From contig OX578276.1 of assembly GCA_951217055.1 (NCBI GenBank), positions 151,707,012-151,771,011 of the forward strand: a stretch of DNA of 64,000 nucleotides, written 5' to 3'. Of this stretch, positions 30,224 to 41,699 are shown piece after piece. Each line of letters begins with the position of its first letter. Position 1 is the stretch's first letter. This DNA comes from Gerris lacustris (taxonomy: Eukaryota > Arthropoda > Insecta > Hemiptera > Gerridae). A program made the translations under genes and the position numbers. The notes beneath the pieces were generated by a model. It did not search any database and was not told the origin of the DNA. It saw nothing but the letters and a program-made list of their open reading frames with translations.

Positions 30224-30495
30224 GACATATCTGGGCCAGAATCCTCGTATAGAGGCTCAAAAATATAACTGGGGGCGGGGGGCGATACCTACATCGCGGG
30301 ACGAGGGCGGGGGCGATATCGACATCGCGGGGCGCGGGCGGGGGGCGATACGCACATCGCGGGCGGGCCCGAGCTTGCCCTCGAGTGGCGCCATCGTTCT
30401 GCGCATGCGCGCCACTCTAAGGCTGGGCCAGTATTTTCCCGTATATAAAAATGGGCCAGTACTGGACTGGCCAGTATCACCAAAAACATACTACT
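30224..30495 (-). repeat. Polinton right terminal inverted repeat (272 bp)
   Basis: Exact inverted copy of 19712-19983, including the hairpin, the NRF1-type palindrome (30400-30411) and the triple CpG-rich units. TAAACA follows immediately at 30496-30501. Confidence 0.95.
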
Positions 30496-30502
30496 TAAAC
30501 AA

Positions 30503-30585
30503 TCTTCCCTCTGGACGAGTCTCGAACCCCCGACCCCTGGAATGAAAGACTAATGTGCCAAACACTATACCACAGGAGTAGTAGA
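30503..30585 (-). pseudogene. tRNA-derived sequence abutting the Polinton
   Basis: On the minus strand an A box-like TGTGGTATAGTG (about 30574-30563) and a B box-like GGTTCGAGACTCG (30528-30516) stand at tRNA spacing, with a CTTTCAT loop that would give a Glu-type UUC anticodon. The acceptor arms pair poorly (about 4 of 7) and the T stem is imperfect, so this is a decayed tRNA or the head of a SINE. Confidence 0.5.
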
Positions 30586-30599
30586 TACGTTCTTAACAC

Positions 30600-31630
30600 A
30601 GAATTGGTATATAAGGGTATTATTATATTATACATTTTACAATTAATATATATATATATATATTAATGTTGTTTTCATGTTTTTCTTCATTTTCGCTAAC
30701 ATTTTATGAAAATATTTTATTAATTGAAATTATGTTTCTTTGAGAAGTTATCTGATGGCATTGTAAACTCTATTCTTGTTTATAAATATGTATGTTGCGT
30801 CTTTAATAAATCATTTATATAATATGCACTACTTAAATAAGAGTTATTGTGCTATTTCATACACATATTTCATATGTTTATTCTGTTTCTAGAACTTAAG
30901 TTTCACTTCTTCTAATGCGTGAGAGTCTCACACATATTTTTTTTTTAAATTCAGAGACAAAAAAATCTTTTTTTAGAATTATCACCAGTGATTCCGTTAC
31001 CTTCGGTAAGTTCGAAATCAAAAATTAAAAACGATTAACACTGACCTTATCCATTAACTTGAAAGGAAAACATATATTTTCATATTATCAAATTTTCCAT
31101 AATTTTTCATGTCAAATAAATACCAATTTAACAACAAAAACAACTCTATCTAAATGATAAATGATCACGTTAAATTAGATTTGGAAAAAATCAACTCTGA
31201 CAAATCCCATATTAATTGACGGATATTTAAATTTTTTTTATCGTTTTTTTTTTATGTTTCCGTATCGTTTTATTTTTAATTGGTGGTTGGATAACAGTAA
31301 GTATTTATGTTGTTAAATTTAAATACTCCTCTATTTGATTGTTCTATGACAAAGTCAAGGGCGGCATTATGTTATTTATTATTTTTGCGACGTTTTAGTC
31401 CGTTTGTGTGTAAATAACGTGATTTTTTTAAAAAACCAGTAATAAAATGATTAAATTGCTCAAGGTTTTTTTATTTTACAAAGTGGGGTAATTAAAATGC
31501 AATTGTAATACAAAGATATTATACCAATTGGAAATTACGTCAGTGTGCAAATAGTACACATTATGTTATCATTAAAAATTGAACAAATATCAAAACATTG
31601 ATGAAAACATCTCAAGACAGGTTTAAATTG
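30600..31630. other. AT-rich non-coding stretch
   Basis: One short (TA)n run at about 30650; nothing else recognised. Confidence 0.5.
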
Positions 31631-31635
31631 AAAAT

Positions 31636-31800
31636 AAAAGTTGGCAAGAGCATCTGTACTGGAAATACACCCGTGGTTCAAATCCCGGCGCTGGAGTGTA
31701 TTTATCTCTGTCTGTTTCCCGTAGTTAATAATAATTATAATTTGATTTAAATTAAAATTTAAACTTTCCGTAGTATGAAAACTACCAAAAACTTAAAAAT
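31636..31800 (+). mobile_element. tRNA-derived SINE
   Basis: The head carries 'gtactggaaatacacc' and a B box GGTTCAAATCC (31676). The tail 'ataattataatttgattta' ... 'ctttccgtagtatgaaaact' matches 58640-58815 and 5935-6015. The A box is decayed here but is good in the 58.7-kb copy. Confidence 0.6.
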
Positions 31801-31811
31801 TGAATAAAAAG

Positions 31812-32500
31812 TAGACTGCCAATTGGTGCGGCACATAGTTTCCTCGCATCCTAATCATGTACTTTATTGATTTTATGCTTTTACAAGCCATTATTGCATA
31901 ATTTGTTTGTTTCCCCTGTTTTTTTTAATCTGTCTAAATTGTATTGATTTATACATGAATTAAAGTATCAATATAGCAATAAAAGAGCGCATGTGGTTCA
32001 AATTAATCTGTCTAAATTGTATTGATTTATACATGAATTAAAGTATCAATATAGCAATAAAAGAGCGCATGTGGTTCAAATTAATCTGGGGCTATCTGCA
32101 GGTTACTTTCGATAAACTATAAAAGTTTCATACAAATCAGATAAGTACTTTTGAAGCTATAGGTGTAAATAAATGTATGTTTGTGCGCATGTGGAAGAGA
32201 AACAAATAAGCGCAGAAGGTTAAAGCTTATACATTATAGGACCAACAATGAGCTAATTATGACATACCATACGAATTTCATTAAAATAGGACGAGTAAAC
32301 GAGTAGTTTTTAAGATATGATGGTTCGCCAAAAATTGAGTGACTGGTTGACAGACAGACACGAAACCAAAAATGTGCCCTGATGTCTGAAGAGGATTTCT
32401 GGAATTTTTGAAATCAGAAGCAAAATATTTTGGTTCTTCAGACCGACCACATAGCTTCCGTTACCTTCGGTAAGCTCGGAAGCAACTTTAATCGTTGAAC
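31812..32500 (+). repeat. R2 repeat with internal ~78-bp tandem duplication
   Basis: Opens 'ctgccaattggtgcggcaca'. The stretch 'aatctgtctaaattgtattg' through 'gcgcatgtggttcaaatt' is present twice in tandem (about 31928-32085). It ends near 'cgttaccttcggtaagctcg'. Confidence 0.65.
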
Positions 32501-32596
32501 TTGTTCGGACGAACTCTGTTCGAAATATTTTGATTTGTTTTCGAAACAAACCGTGTTCTAACACATTTTACATACTTCATCTCCTGATTCCCTTAT

Positions 32597-33150
32597 ACTT
32601 TTATCTACGATTGATACGAAATATAAACATTGTATCTCTGATTAGATGCGTAGAAAGTGATTCTTCTTCTCATAGTTCTGAAGAATTCCTCTTCTTTACC
32701 ACACTAGCGCGGTAAAGAAGAGGAATTCTTCAGCTTTACGCACGATTAGAGAGTTTGTTTACATTAAACAAAACTAATTTGCTATTCTTTTATTAAAATA
32801 ACTGTTTATATCGAGTTTTTAGTGAAAAACAATGAATTAATCAAGTGGCTTAGACGAAAATGTAGAGAATAATACTCCTCCAGAAATAATTAATTCGGCA
32901 ACAAATACAACTCAAGATTAATGCCATCTTTATCAAGAGAAGAGATACGAACTTACATGCAGCAAGTTTATTTTTATCTGTATTTATTATTTAAATCTAA
33001 CAATCGTAGATAAAGTACGGTACGCAACTCGTGTGAAAACGGCATTTTGCATTGCTCGTGTGGTTTTACCACCCTCGCTATCGCTCGGGTGCAAACTCCA
33101 CACTCGCATGCAAAATGCTACTTTCCGCACTCGACGCGTAATGTACTATT
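32597..33150 (+). mobile_element. Copy 2 of ~570-bp element with conserved ORF start
   Basis: Same layout as 3050-3640; the palindrome is at about 32675-32733. The ORF start is damaged by an early stop (atgaattaa at 32832). Confidence 0.65.
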
Positions 33151-33289
33151 ACAGTTACAGTTGAAAAGGTTAAACATGAAAAATTATAAAGAATGATGTA
33201 GTTCTCAGAAAAGAAATAATAAGTTATTGTTAAAGTTAATATGTTCTTGTCCATTAAATTAAGAAAAACATTTTCTTTCCTTCGTCTTA

Positions 33290-33456
33290 AGGCCCCATAC
33301 ACGGTCAAAATGTTTGCGCAAACATTTTGACCGTGTATGTGCCTGTTTGATGTTTGCGCAAACATGATGTTTCACGTTTATGACCTAAATTTGCCTGACA
33401 TCAGGTTTGCGCAAGTATAATGTTTGTGCAAAATGTTTGATCCTGTATGGGGGCCT
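33290..33456. mobile_element. 167-bp TTA-flanked MITE (PIF/Harbinger-like)
   Basis: Ends aggccccatacacgg and its inverted form, TTA outside both ends (33287-33289, 33457-33459). The interior repeats 'gtttgcgcaaaca' palindromes. Confidence 0.7.
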
Positions 33457-33559
33457 TTATACATAGTATCTTAGCCATTGAATTTCCATATATTAGTTGT
33501 TTCGAATTTTCACAGTTATATTTATTTATTAATTAACATTTTATTAAAATGTACTTTAA

Positions 33560-34000
33560 AAATAATTTCTTCCTGGCGGGGAATTGATCTCAGCCTCTCA
33601 CCCTTTGCACTTAATTATTTTATCGAGATCTCGGAAACTATCGGAAAAACTCTATATGGTTAGATTGTTTGAACGATTGGAAAAAGAGGTAAATAATAAT
33701 AATTATTTCCTCGATTTTGTAAGGTTTTAAAGGGGGGGGCAAAATTTATTGCTAAAGTTGATTGCACGCTTTCGCCTCGGGTAGGACCTTTTTTAACATG
33801 TATACTAAATTTCAAAGTACTATATATATCAAATGAGGATATCCCTACCGTCGATACTTGCTTGATCTGGAGATCACTGGACCGGTTTCGGCTAAACGCC
33901 ATCATATCAGCAGAGTCGAAGTCTCTCGTAGCACTCAACACACTCATCGAGTCTACATGAGAGAATGAAGTACGAACTTGCGGTAACAATTTACCATTTG
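33560..34000. repeat. Diverged repeat fragments
   Basis: R1-like blocks near 33560-33800, then a segment containing 'accggtttcggctaaacgcc'. The minus-strand ORF across 33660-33989 has no recognisable domain. Confidence 0.4.
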
Positions 34001-34004
34001 ACTT

Positions 34005-34122
<118 letters not shown>

Positions 34123-34811
34123 TATAAAAATATATATACATAGAAAATTATTGTGTTTTAAATCGACTACTATAGAGTTAAAATATTTGCAATGTGTTAA
34201 TTATTATCATATTATATAATAACAGAAAGCTTTCGTTTATAATTGTTATGAAGACAATTACTATCAAATTACCAGTGTAACTCTATGATAAAACATTAAT
34301 TATTAAATAGCAGCAAACAAAATTACAAACATCGTACAGTTAATTAATGTAATCTTTTGTCTTATTAATAAAACAAATTTGTAAAACACGATGAAAGCTA
34401 TATCAGTTGTTCCAGTTCGTATTAATTAATGCAAAACAGTTTGAATATCATTAAATATTAATTATTGTGAATAGAATTTCATCACTTAGTCATTTGGATT
34501 ATTCCAATCATTAAATCAAAATTTATATTGAATAGTTAATTTGTCAATGAACTCTGTTTATAACGGGAGTTGATGGCAGTTATAACGGGACTAAATGTAG
34601 AAAGCTCAGTCTAACATTAACCCTAAGAAAATTCAGTTTTCCTTATAATAGATTATACCCCTATCAAAAAATTATCGTTTTAAAGTTTAAAACATTTGTG
34701 CGAATACTGCATGTTCATTTCAAATTATTAACTTTTCTATATTTTTCATATGGGTGAGTCAAAAAGTTACGTCAGTGTTTTAAATTTCAACTTTATAGCT
34801 TAAACGGTTCA

Positions 34812-35838
34812 GGGATATGAACCAAAGTACGACGGACAGTCATACACATCACACTCGGCATAAGGGTTCGGGAGATATGAACCAAAGTACGACGGACAGA
34901 CAGACACATCACTCTCACCATAAGAATTCGGGAGACATGAACCAAAGTACGACGGACAGACAGACACATCACTCTCGGCATAAGGGTTCGGGTTCGGGAG
35001 ATATGAACCAAAGTACGACGGACAGACAGACACATCTCTCTCGACATAAGGGTTCGGAAGACATGAACCAAAGTACGACGGACAGACACATCTCTCTCGA
35101 CATAAGGGTTCGGAAGACATGAACCAAAGTACGACGGACAGACAGACACATCTCTCTCGACATAAGGGTTCAGGAGACATGAACCAAAGTACGACGGACA
35201 GACAGACACATCTCTTTCGACATAAGGGTTCGGGAGATATGAACCAAAGTACGACGGACAGACAGACACATCTCTCTCGACATAAGGGTTCGGGAGATAT
35301 GAACCAAAGTACGACGGACAGACATCAGACACATCTCTCTAGACATAAGGGTTCAGGAGACATGAACCAAAGTACGACGGACAGACAGACACATCTCTCT
35401 CGACATAAGGGTTTGGGAGATATGAACCAAAGTACGACGGACAGACAGACACATCACTCTCGACATAAGGGTTCGGGAGATATGAACCAAAGTACGACGG
35501 ACAGACAGACACATCATCTCTCTCGACATAAGGGTTCGGGAGATATGAACCAAAGTACGACGGACAGACAGACACATCTCTCTCGACATAAGGGTTTGGG
35601 AGATATGAACCAAAGTACGACGGACAGACAGACACATCACTCTCGACATAAGGGTTCGGGAGATATGAACCAAAGTACGACGGACAGACAGACACATCAT
35701 CTCTCTCGACATAAGGGTTCGGGAGATATGAACCAAAGTACGACGGACAGACAGACACATCTCTTTCGACATAAGGGTTCGGGAGATATGAACCAAAGTA
35801 CGACGGACAGACAGACACATCTCTTTCGACTTAAGGGT
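34812..35838 (+). repeat. 60-bp minisatellite open in several frames on both strands
   Basis: About 17 copies of a unit whose usual length is 60 bp. On the plus strand it reads MNQSTTDRQTHLSRHKGSGD per unit; on the minus strand two further frames are open through many units. Length variants (GSGSGD, HQTHL, QTHHL) are 3-bp or 6-bp steps, except a few that shift frame. The unit contains the generic 'tacgacggacagacagacac' patch found at the ends of local transposons, from which the array probably grew. Not considered a real gene. Confidence 0.85.
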
Positions 35839-36249
35839 TTCGAGCATCACTTACGAATCTCTAACATGAGGGTACTGTGCAATTGCAATAACAAATTTAT
35901 AATTAATTAACACGTGATTAAATTTATTTAATTATGTTATAATATGGTTGGCGTTTTGATGTACGAGTATTTGGTGTATAAACCGTATATTTTGCAATTG
36001 TAAACTAAGTAACTACCCACTTATGTGGCCATGCTGTGTGAACAACGAGTGCGTAGAAGCATTGGCCGGAGCCGGTAATCGAAACCCCAACATCTTGCAT
36101 TTCAATCACGTCTATAATTTTTTATTTATTTATTTGATGATTGGTGACCAATCCAAAGTCGTCGACATTGGAATGGGAATTAATTGTGTAAGGTTATAAT
36201 CTGACAGATTAAATCTGTTATAACCATAATAACTAGGCATCGCATGGCT

Positions 36250-36922
36250 CTATCATTGAAGCGAGCGTATTGCAATAAAATACTGAATATTGAAATTTAT
36301 TAATCATGATGAATGTCATAGTTAAAGATAATTGGAAGAGGGTAGTGTGGAGTAGAGTGGGGGTACTCGGTACAAAGCTTTACTTCCTAAACAAACCTAT
36401 ACACTATAAGAATATTAACCACCCGTAATAGCTTTTATATTATTATTATAAATGTATCACTTCATTACTCAAATACTACTGCTTGCATCAAGTTGAAATT
36501 TTACATACTTTTTTCAATTGTACTTTAGATGATGTACATGAAGATTTATTAAAATCGTTACGTTAGAACGTAAGATATCGGTAATAAGGTTGTTTTCTCT
36601 ATTATAAACGTTTAGGTCCGCTTTAATAGTTTTAGCGATCTTTATTAATTCATATCAGTGTCGTTGTTGGTTTTAATAAAAAATTTTATTTAAAAAAAAT
36701 GTTCGTCTCATCGAATAGGTGATAATAGACTTTTTTCCCGTCCTGAAATTCCAATTTTAAATTTGAAGCTCACGTTTACGCGAGCATTGCGCGCGAACTC
36801 TTGGACGGATCACGCTGTCCAACGAACTTAGCCTGAGTATTAGTAGAAGGAAGATGTATACCCAATTTCAACTAAATCGGTCAACTTTTACTCAAGTTAT
36901 CGTCGGACACGTAAACGTACAC

Positions 36923-36965
<43 letters not shown>

Positions 36966-36990
36966 GCATATTTCGTTGAATGTAAGAAGC
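36250..36990 (+). repeat. R3 repeat, long copy, with (CAGA)n tract
   Basis: It starts near 'ttgaagcgagcgtattgcaa', contains 'tgtccaacgaacttagcctg' and a (cagacaga)n run at about 36915-36962. Related to 8795-9150, 44470-44600, 45720-45870 and 48190-48480. Confidence 0.55.
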
Positions 36991-36999
36991 TCGCTTCAA

Positions 37000-37985
37000 T
37001 TAATTTTGGATTTTAATAATGAATGAATCAATTAATTATCGAGAAATATCTTAGGTATTCTATAGTTAATATAGTTAGTGCTTACCAATATACAGTTATT
37101 TGATTATAAAAGAAAATAAAATAAAAAGAAATAAGTTTCATTAACTACAATTTATTCTTTAAAAATAAAAAAAAAGATTCATTCTTTTTCACAATTTATT
37201 CTTTGAACAACACGATTTTCAATCTCATTCAGAGATGATTCATGAATCGTGAAATCAAAATAAGCCGTTCTTCAAAATGAACCGTTCATTTGATATTATT
37301 AACATTATAAATACAAAGTATCTCTCAAAAAGAAAAACAATAATAATAACAACATATGTATGTATACTTAACCCTGCATTTTCTAGCAAATGTTACCTAA
37401 TATAAATATTTTCAACTTGCATTCTCCTACGTATATAAACTGTTAAAACATAATATACTGCTATTTACAAATTATGAATAATATCAAATTACAGTATTAT
37501 TATTTTTATTTTATTTTATTTTTTTTTTTTTTGATGAGATGAATGAATCACGAAGCTTTATTGAAGATATGAATAAAAAAATATTCTTTTAAACAATTTC
37601 TGTTACTTCCTTATTCGAAAAGAAACGTCACAAAACAAAACAATAAAATATTGCCTCCGTTCTAAAATTTAAAATGTCAAACAATTGTTCATTCACGATA
37701 TTACTTCAATTATCTATCATTCATACAATCGAGTAGTGTCCCGACGAAGACGCACTTATACAGAAAATGATTTGTTATTGCTAACCTAAAGCAACCACAT
37801 TTATTCCAATAAAAATAAAAGAATATTTCGATTTGTAGGTCTTTAAATAGATATAATAACTTATCTAAAATAATTAACATAATTATTTTAATTGTTTTTC
37901 TAAATATACAAATAAGTCCGTCGTCACAGGCTTAACGACTCGTAATTATATACTTCTTTATTATCACACATAGTTTATAGTATAA
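37000..37985. other. AT-rich non-coding stretch
   Basis: No feature recognised. Confidence 0.5.
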
Positions 37986-37989
37986 AGAA

Positions 37990-38950
37990 TAGTTATTTAT
38001 GCACCTAGGGAGTAAAGTAAGCCATTATTCACTAAGCGAACAAGATGGTTCTTGAGGTGAAGCCGAAGGAACCATGTTCCCTGAATCCCGAGGCGAAGCC
38101 GAGGGAATAATGCTAATTAGCTCCCGAGGCGCAGCTGAGAGAGATAATTATCGCGAGGGAAATTATAGCACTTTACTCCCGAGGTACATACAATATTTTA
38201 TCTCCAGTAGGGAGAAAATACACATTTTCATCCATTGCACAGTTTTTATTTATTATTTTAATTAATAACAATAATTGTTAGCACTTTTAATAGCAGATAT
38301 AAGAGATTCAATATTAAAAACAAATAAGAATTGCAGTTAAACTCAAATAGAAGGTTATTTAGATGCAGGCTATAAACAATGATAAACAAGGTCGAAAAAG
38401 CAGTGTCGCCAACCTGATTTCTACAACCCAGGGGGTGAGCACTAAGCACACCCCCTGGGTTGAGAAGTGTCGCCAAGAACTTAAAAAATATACATCAAAC
38501 TACTACTTGCGCGCGCATAGGTAGGCCCAATTTCTTCCCGACTGTTATCCAAACAAGGAAGAAAAAGCATAACCTGATCGAATTTCTAAGAATTTTTCCC
38601 ATTCTTCTTGATCTTCTACAGTTATAACCATTGTACAATCATACGGGAAGGTAATCGATCCTACTCGGATCTTAACTAGATTTTCCAAGTTCTTGGCGAC
38701 ACTTTTAGCGCCTAGTGTTCAATCCGTATTTTATAAGATCCTTGCTACAACCTCACTACATTAGCCATTCATTCTCTACTATTTATAAAATAATTAAGTT
38801 GGCAATCCTTTTTCTCCCTACTTTATTTTTTCGCCCTACTTTTACTTTTTCTCCCTACTTTTTGATTTCAGGGAAGAAAAGACTTACTTTAGTCCCTCAG
38901 AACTAATCTAAAATCATAACTTTTTCTCCCTACTGGAGATAAAATCATTT
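37990..38950. repeat. Short-palindrome cluster with inverted flanks
   Basis: Between 38040 and 38200 the motif cccgaggcgaagccgaggga and variants recur every 30-45 bp. 'tttatctccagtagggagaa' (about 38199) and its inverse 'ctccctactggagataaaat' (about 38926) bracket 700 bp, suggesting a foldback element. Inside, 'cccagggggtg' / 'caccccctggg' near 38430-38460 form another hairpin. Confidence 0.45.
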
Positions 38951-38959
38951 TGTTGTCAC

Positions 38960-39900
38960 AAAAACTTACAAATTACACACAATTAAAGATTATCAATCTC
39001 TTTCTAAATACATATGTGCGTGTGTGTGTAGTATGAATAATGTGTGTGCGATTTTTAGTTAATGATAAAACGTTTGTTACTTTGTCTGCAAAATTGTGTT
39101 AAAAAGATTGTAGGTAATTATGACAATAATTGGTTTAAGTATTCCTTGCTACCTGCGTTCCGGTTTCCCGCTTTAAAGCGGGGACCTCGTTTCTTTATAA
39201 AAAACAAAAACCAACGCAATCTTATCACTGTGATAACAAGTTCTATATTCATAATGTTAAAACCGAAAAAGAAACGTATTATATCTCTCTTTATATTTCT
39301 AGTGATATACGTACATTATTGTAAGTTCATTTCTTGTTAAGACGTTCATTCAAACTGGGTCATTGTATGATTACCTAATTATTCATTATCAAATATGAAT
39401 TGTTCATTAAAATTTGATTGTAAATTATTTTAATTAATCTTGTTTTAATAAATGTCAGGTTTTTTTCAAGAATGAAATTTTTAGAGTGGAACACTTGAAA
39501 TTCAGAGCCACCTCTTGAAATGTTATTAATTTGTTATATTTTGATTGACAACTGTAAAAATACTTCACTTCCATTGGAGTTTTTTCGTTAAAATTTGAAT
39601 TATTTGTAGAAAATTTTCGGTTAATTCAATGAAGATTAAATAAAAAATGAAAAATCAACCCAAAATTATACAATTTGTTATCTAACTTACCTACTTATTC
39701 ATGAAGCAATGTTGTGTCAGATTTGACTTGGAACATATGATCCATTTTCTTATTTTGGAACAATGTTCCTTAAGGCATGTTACAGTGACTGGAGCTCGGG
39801 AGTGAATCCAAAAAAATCCCGTCAAGTGCTTGCCAGCAGCTACTAAATGGGTTTCTTCGGTCATAAAAATTCATATATCCTATAACAATATTATTGTTTT
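38960..39900. other. Non-coding, nothing firm
   Basis: Possible ORF at 39062-39340 has no recognisable domain. 'tggaacaatgttccttaagg' and 'gggagtgaatcc' near 39760-39810 are shared with 8700-8750 and 47155-47215. Confidence 0.45.
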
Positions 39901-39909
39901 TTTTTACTC

Positions 39910-40430
39910 AAATGTGTAATAGTACATTACGCGTGTACAATGCAAAATGCAGTTTTCGCACGAGCTGCGTACCGTACTTTATCTACGATTGTTAGATTTA
40001 AATAATAAATACAGAAAAAAAATAAACTTGCTGTATGTAAGTTCGTATCTCTCTCTTGATAAAGATGGAATTAATTCATTAGTTGTATTTTTTGCCGAAT
40101 TAATTATTTCTGGAGGAGTATTATTCTCCACATTTTCGTCAAATTCACTTGATTCACAAATTGTTTTTCACTAAAAACTCGATATAAACACTTACTTTAA
40201 TAAAAGAAAAGCAAATTAGTTTTGTTAAATGTAAACAAACTCTCTAATCGTGCGTAAAGCTGAAGAATTCCTCTTCTTTACCGCTCTAGCGTGGTAAAGA
40301 AGAGGAATTATTCAGAACTATGAGCCGCGCATGCGCAATGAATACAAGTACGTAAATAATCACTTTCTACGCATCTAAACAAAGATATAATGTTTATATT
40401 TTGTATCAATCGTAGATAAAAAAAAGTTAC
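39910..40430 (-). mobile_element. Copy 3 of ~570-bp element with conserved ORF start
   Basis: Inverted relative to copy 1. The palindrome is at about 40262-40318. ORF text for 'ENVENNTPPEIIN' is readable on the minus strand, but the start region reads atcaag/tgaatc with a changed initiator. Confidence 0.65.
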
Positions 40431-40549
40431 ACTTTGGAGATACAAATAAAAATATCCTTTTAAACTACTTCTGTTACTTCCTTATTCAGAAAGAAACGGT
40501 AAAAAAAAAAAAAGTTCCGAGACAACTCAAACAACTTTTGTCATATATG

Positions 40550-40990
40550 AGTTCATAATTAGCTCAGCTTATTTATTACCTAGTTTTCGTTGGAACATTT
40601 AATCTATCTCTTCTCTTCTACAATCACAAATACTTCTCAGTCCAATCACTTGATATTTTACAATTAATTAAAGAAAAATATTTAACACAATCTTACGCAC
40701 GTACCGATCATTTACAATGTTAAAGTTACAAAAAATAAAAAAAAATCAGTCCGAGACAACTCAGACAAACTTTCTCATATAAGATTTCATAATTACTTAG
40801 CCCAGTGTTTTCCATTTATTAGATTTCTAGTTTTCGTTGGTACATTTAATGATTATTGAATATTTTATCAAAATGTATCATAAAAATAACTTCTCCTCGG
40901 CGGAGAATCGAACGCGGCCTCTCTCCGCCTGCGTTTAAAGCTATTAACTCAGGAACTAGATTTGTCCCGAGAAAACGGCTTAGATCGTTA
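40550..40990 (+). repeat. R1-family copy
   Basis: 'ccgagacaactcagacaaac' and 'tcaggaactagatttgtccc' blocks in the R1 order; it runs up to the Harbinger-like element. Confidence 0.55.
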
Positions 40991-41244
40991 AGCCGCGTCC
41001 ACGCTATGTCGATCGACAATTTCGAACAAGTGTGTACGGTGTACGTGTCGCCCGACTTTGTTGAACAATGTTGGGTCGTGTCGAACGCAACCCGAATCAA
41101 GTCGGTACGGATCAATGTAGTGTGGACGTATCGAAACATGTCGCTCGACTTTTGAGTAGCTACAAAATATTCATTGTGTTCAGTTGTGTTTTGCTGAGTG
41201 CATTTGGTGGTAGTGGTCTTTTTATTTTGATTAATTTTATCATT

Positions 41245-41393
41245 ATGAATTGGAGTGACAAACAAATTATATTGTTTATTGAAATGTACCGTGATCGGAG
41301 TTTATTGTAGGATTCAACTCACTCACAATATAAAAATAGAAACAAAAGGCATAATGGACTAATGAAAATTGCTGTTTCTTTTTGGTAAGAAAG
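41245..41393 (+). pseudogene. MADF-domain protein, N-terminal remnant
   Basis: Reads 'MNWSDKQIILFIEMYRDRSL', then TAG where MADF proteins have Trp, and continues in frame with 'DSTHSQYKNRNKRHNG'. This is the opening helix region of a MADF DNA-binding domain, truncated and with one stop (41308-41310). Confidence 0.55.
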
Positions 41394-41399
41394 TTGAGG

Positions 41400-41532
41400 T
41401 TGAAAATAAGGATGGGCCTTACCCAAAACCTCCTTGGGCGGCGACGACTACGATGATACGATCTTGCTGGCTTCCAACAGCTGTAAGGATAATTGCAGCA
41501 GCCACCACTGCAGTATCTTCTAAATCACTCAT
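41400..41532 (-). pseudogene. Harbinger-type transposase, N-terminal remnant
   Basis: From ATG 41532 the reading is 'MSDLEDTAVVAAAIIL', and after a frame change 'RRRPRRFWVRPI', a pattern typical of the start of PIF/Harbinger transposases. No DDE core is present. Confidence 0.45.
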
Positions 41533-41699
41533 TTTTTAAAAAATTAAATTAATTTAAAACTAGGTATAGAATTCACTATTTGTCACTCGACAAGTCCACA
41601 CATACTGAGGTAATGTGGATTTGCTCGTTTTTATTTAAATATAAAGTTACGTTTAAGTAGTAAGTTATAGATAAATAAGGAATATCTTGTGTTATAAAT

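Larger units (their letters stand above)
19712..30495. mobile_element. Complete Polinton/Maverick-like element without DNA polymerase B
   Basis: The element starts AGTAGTATG and ends CATACTACT. The 6 bp TAAACA lies immediately outside both ends (19706-19711 and 30496-30501). A 6-bp duplication, AG at both 5' ends and long inverted repeats are Polinton hallmarks. It encodes integrase, A32-like ATPase, adenain-like protease, double-jelly-roll capsid protein, penton-like protein and phospholipase A2, which confirms the class. Typical Polintons are 15-20 kb and encode a protein-primed PolB; this one is 10,784 bp and has none. Genes are tightly packed, so a recent loss by internal deletion is not obvious. 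Confidence 0.92.
40991..41570. mobile_element. Collapsed PIF/Harbinger element (MADF and transposase remnants)
   Basis: The left end agccgcgtccacgctatg follows TTA, as in Harbinger-type targets. A plus-strand MADF start (41245) and a minus-strand transposase start (41532) face each other about 290 bp apart, the two-gene order of PIF/Harbinger elements with the middle deleted. The right end is not clearly defined. Confidence 0.5.

Noticed and set aside
33660..33989. 109-codon minus-strand ORF
   Set aside because: No recognisable domain; it covers diverged repeat text beside a microsatellite.
35119..35910. 263-codon ORF over the 60-bp minisatellite
   Set aside because: Open only because the repeat unit is a multiple of three without stops; there is no unique coding sequence around it.
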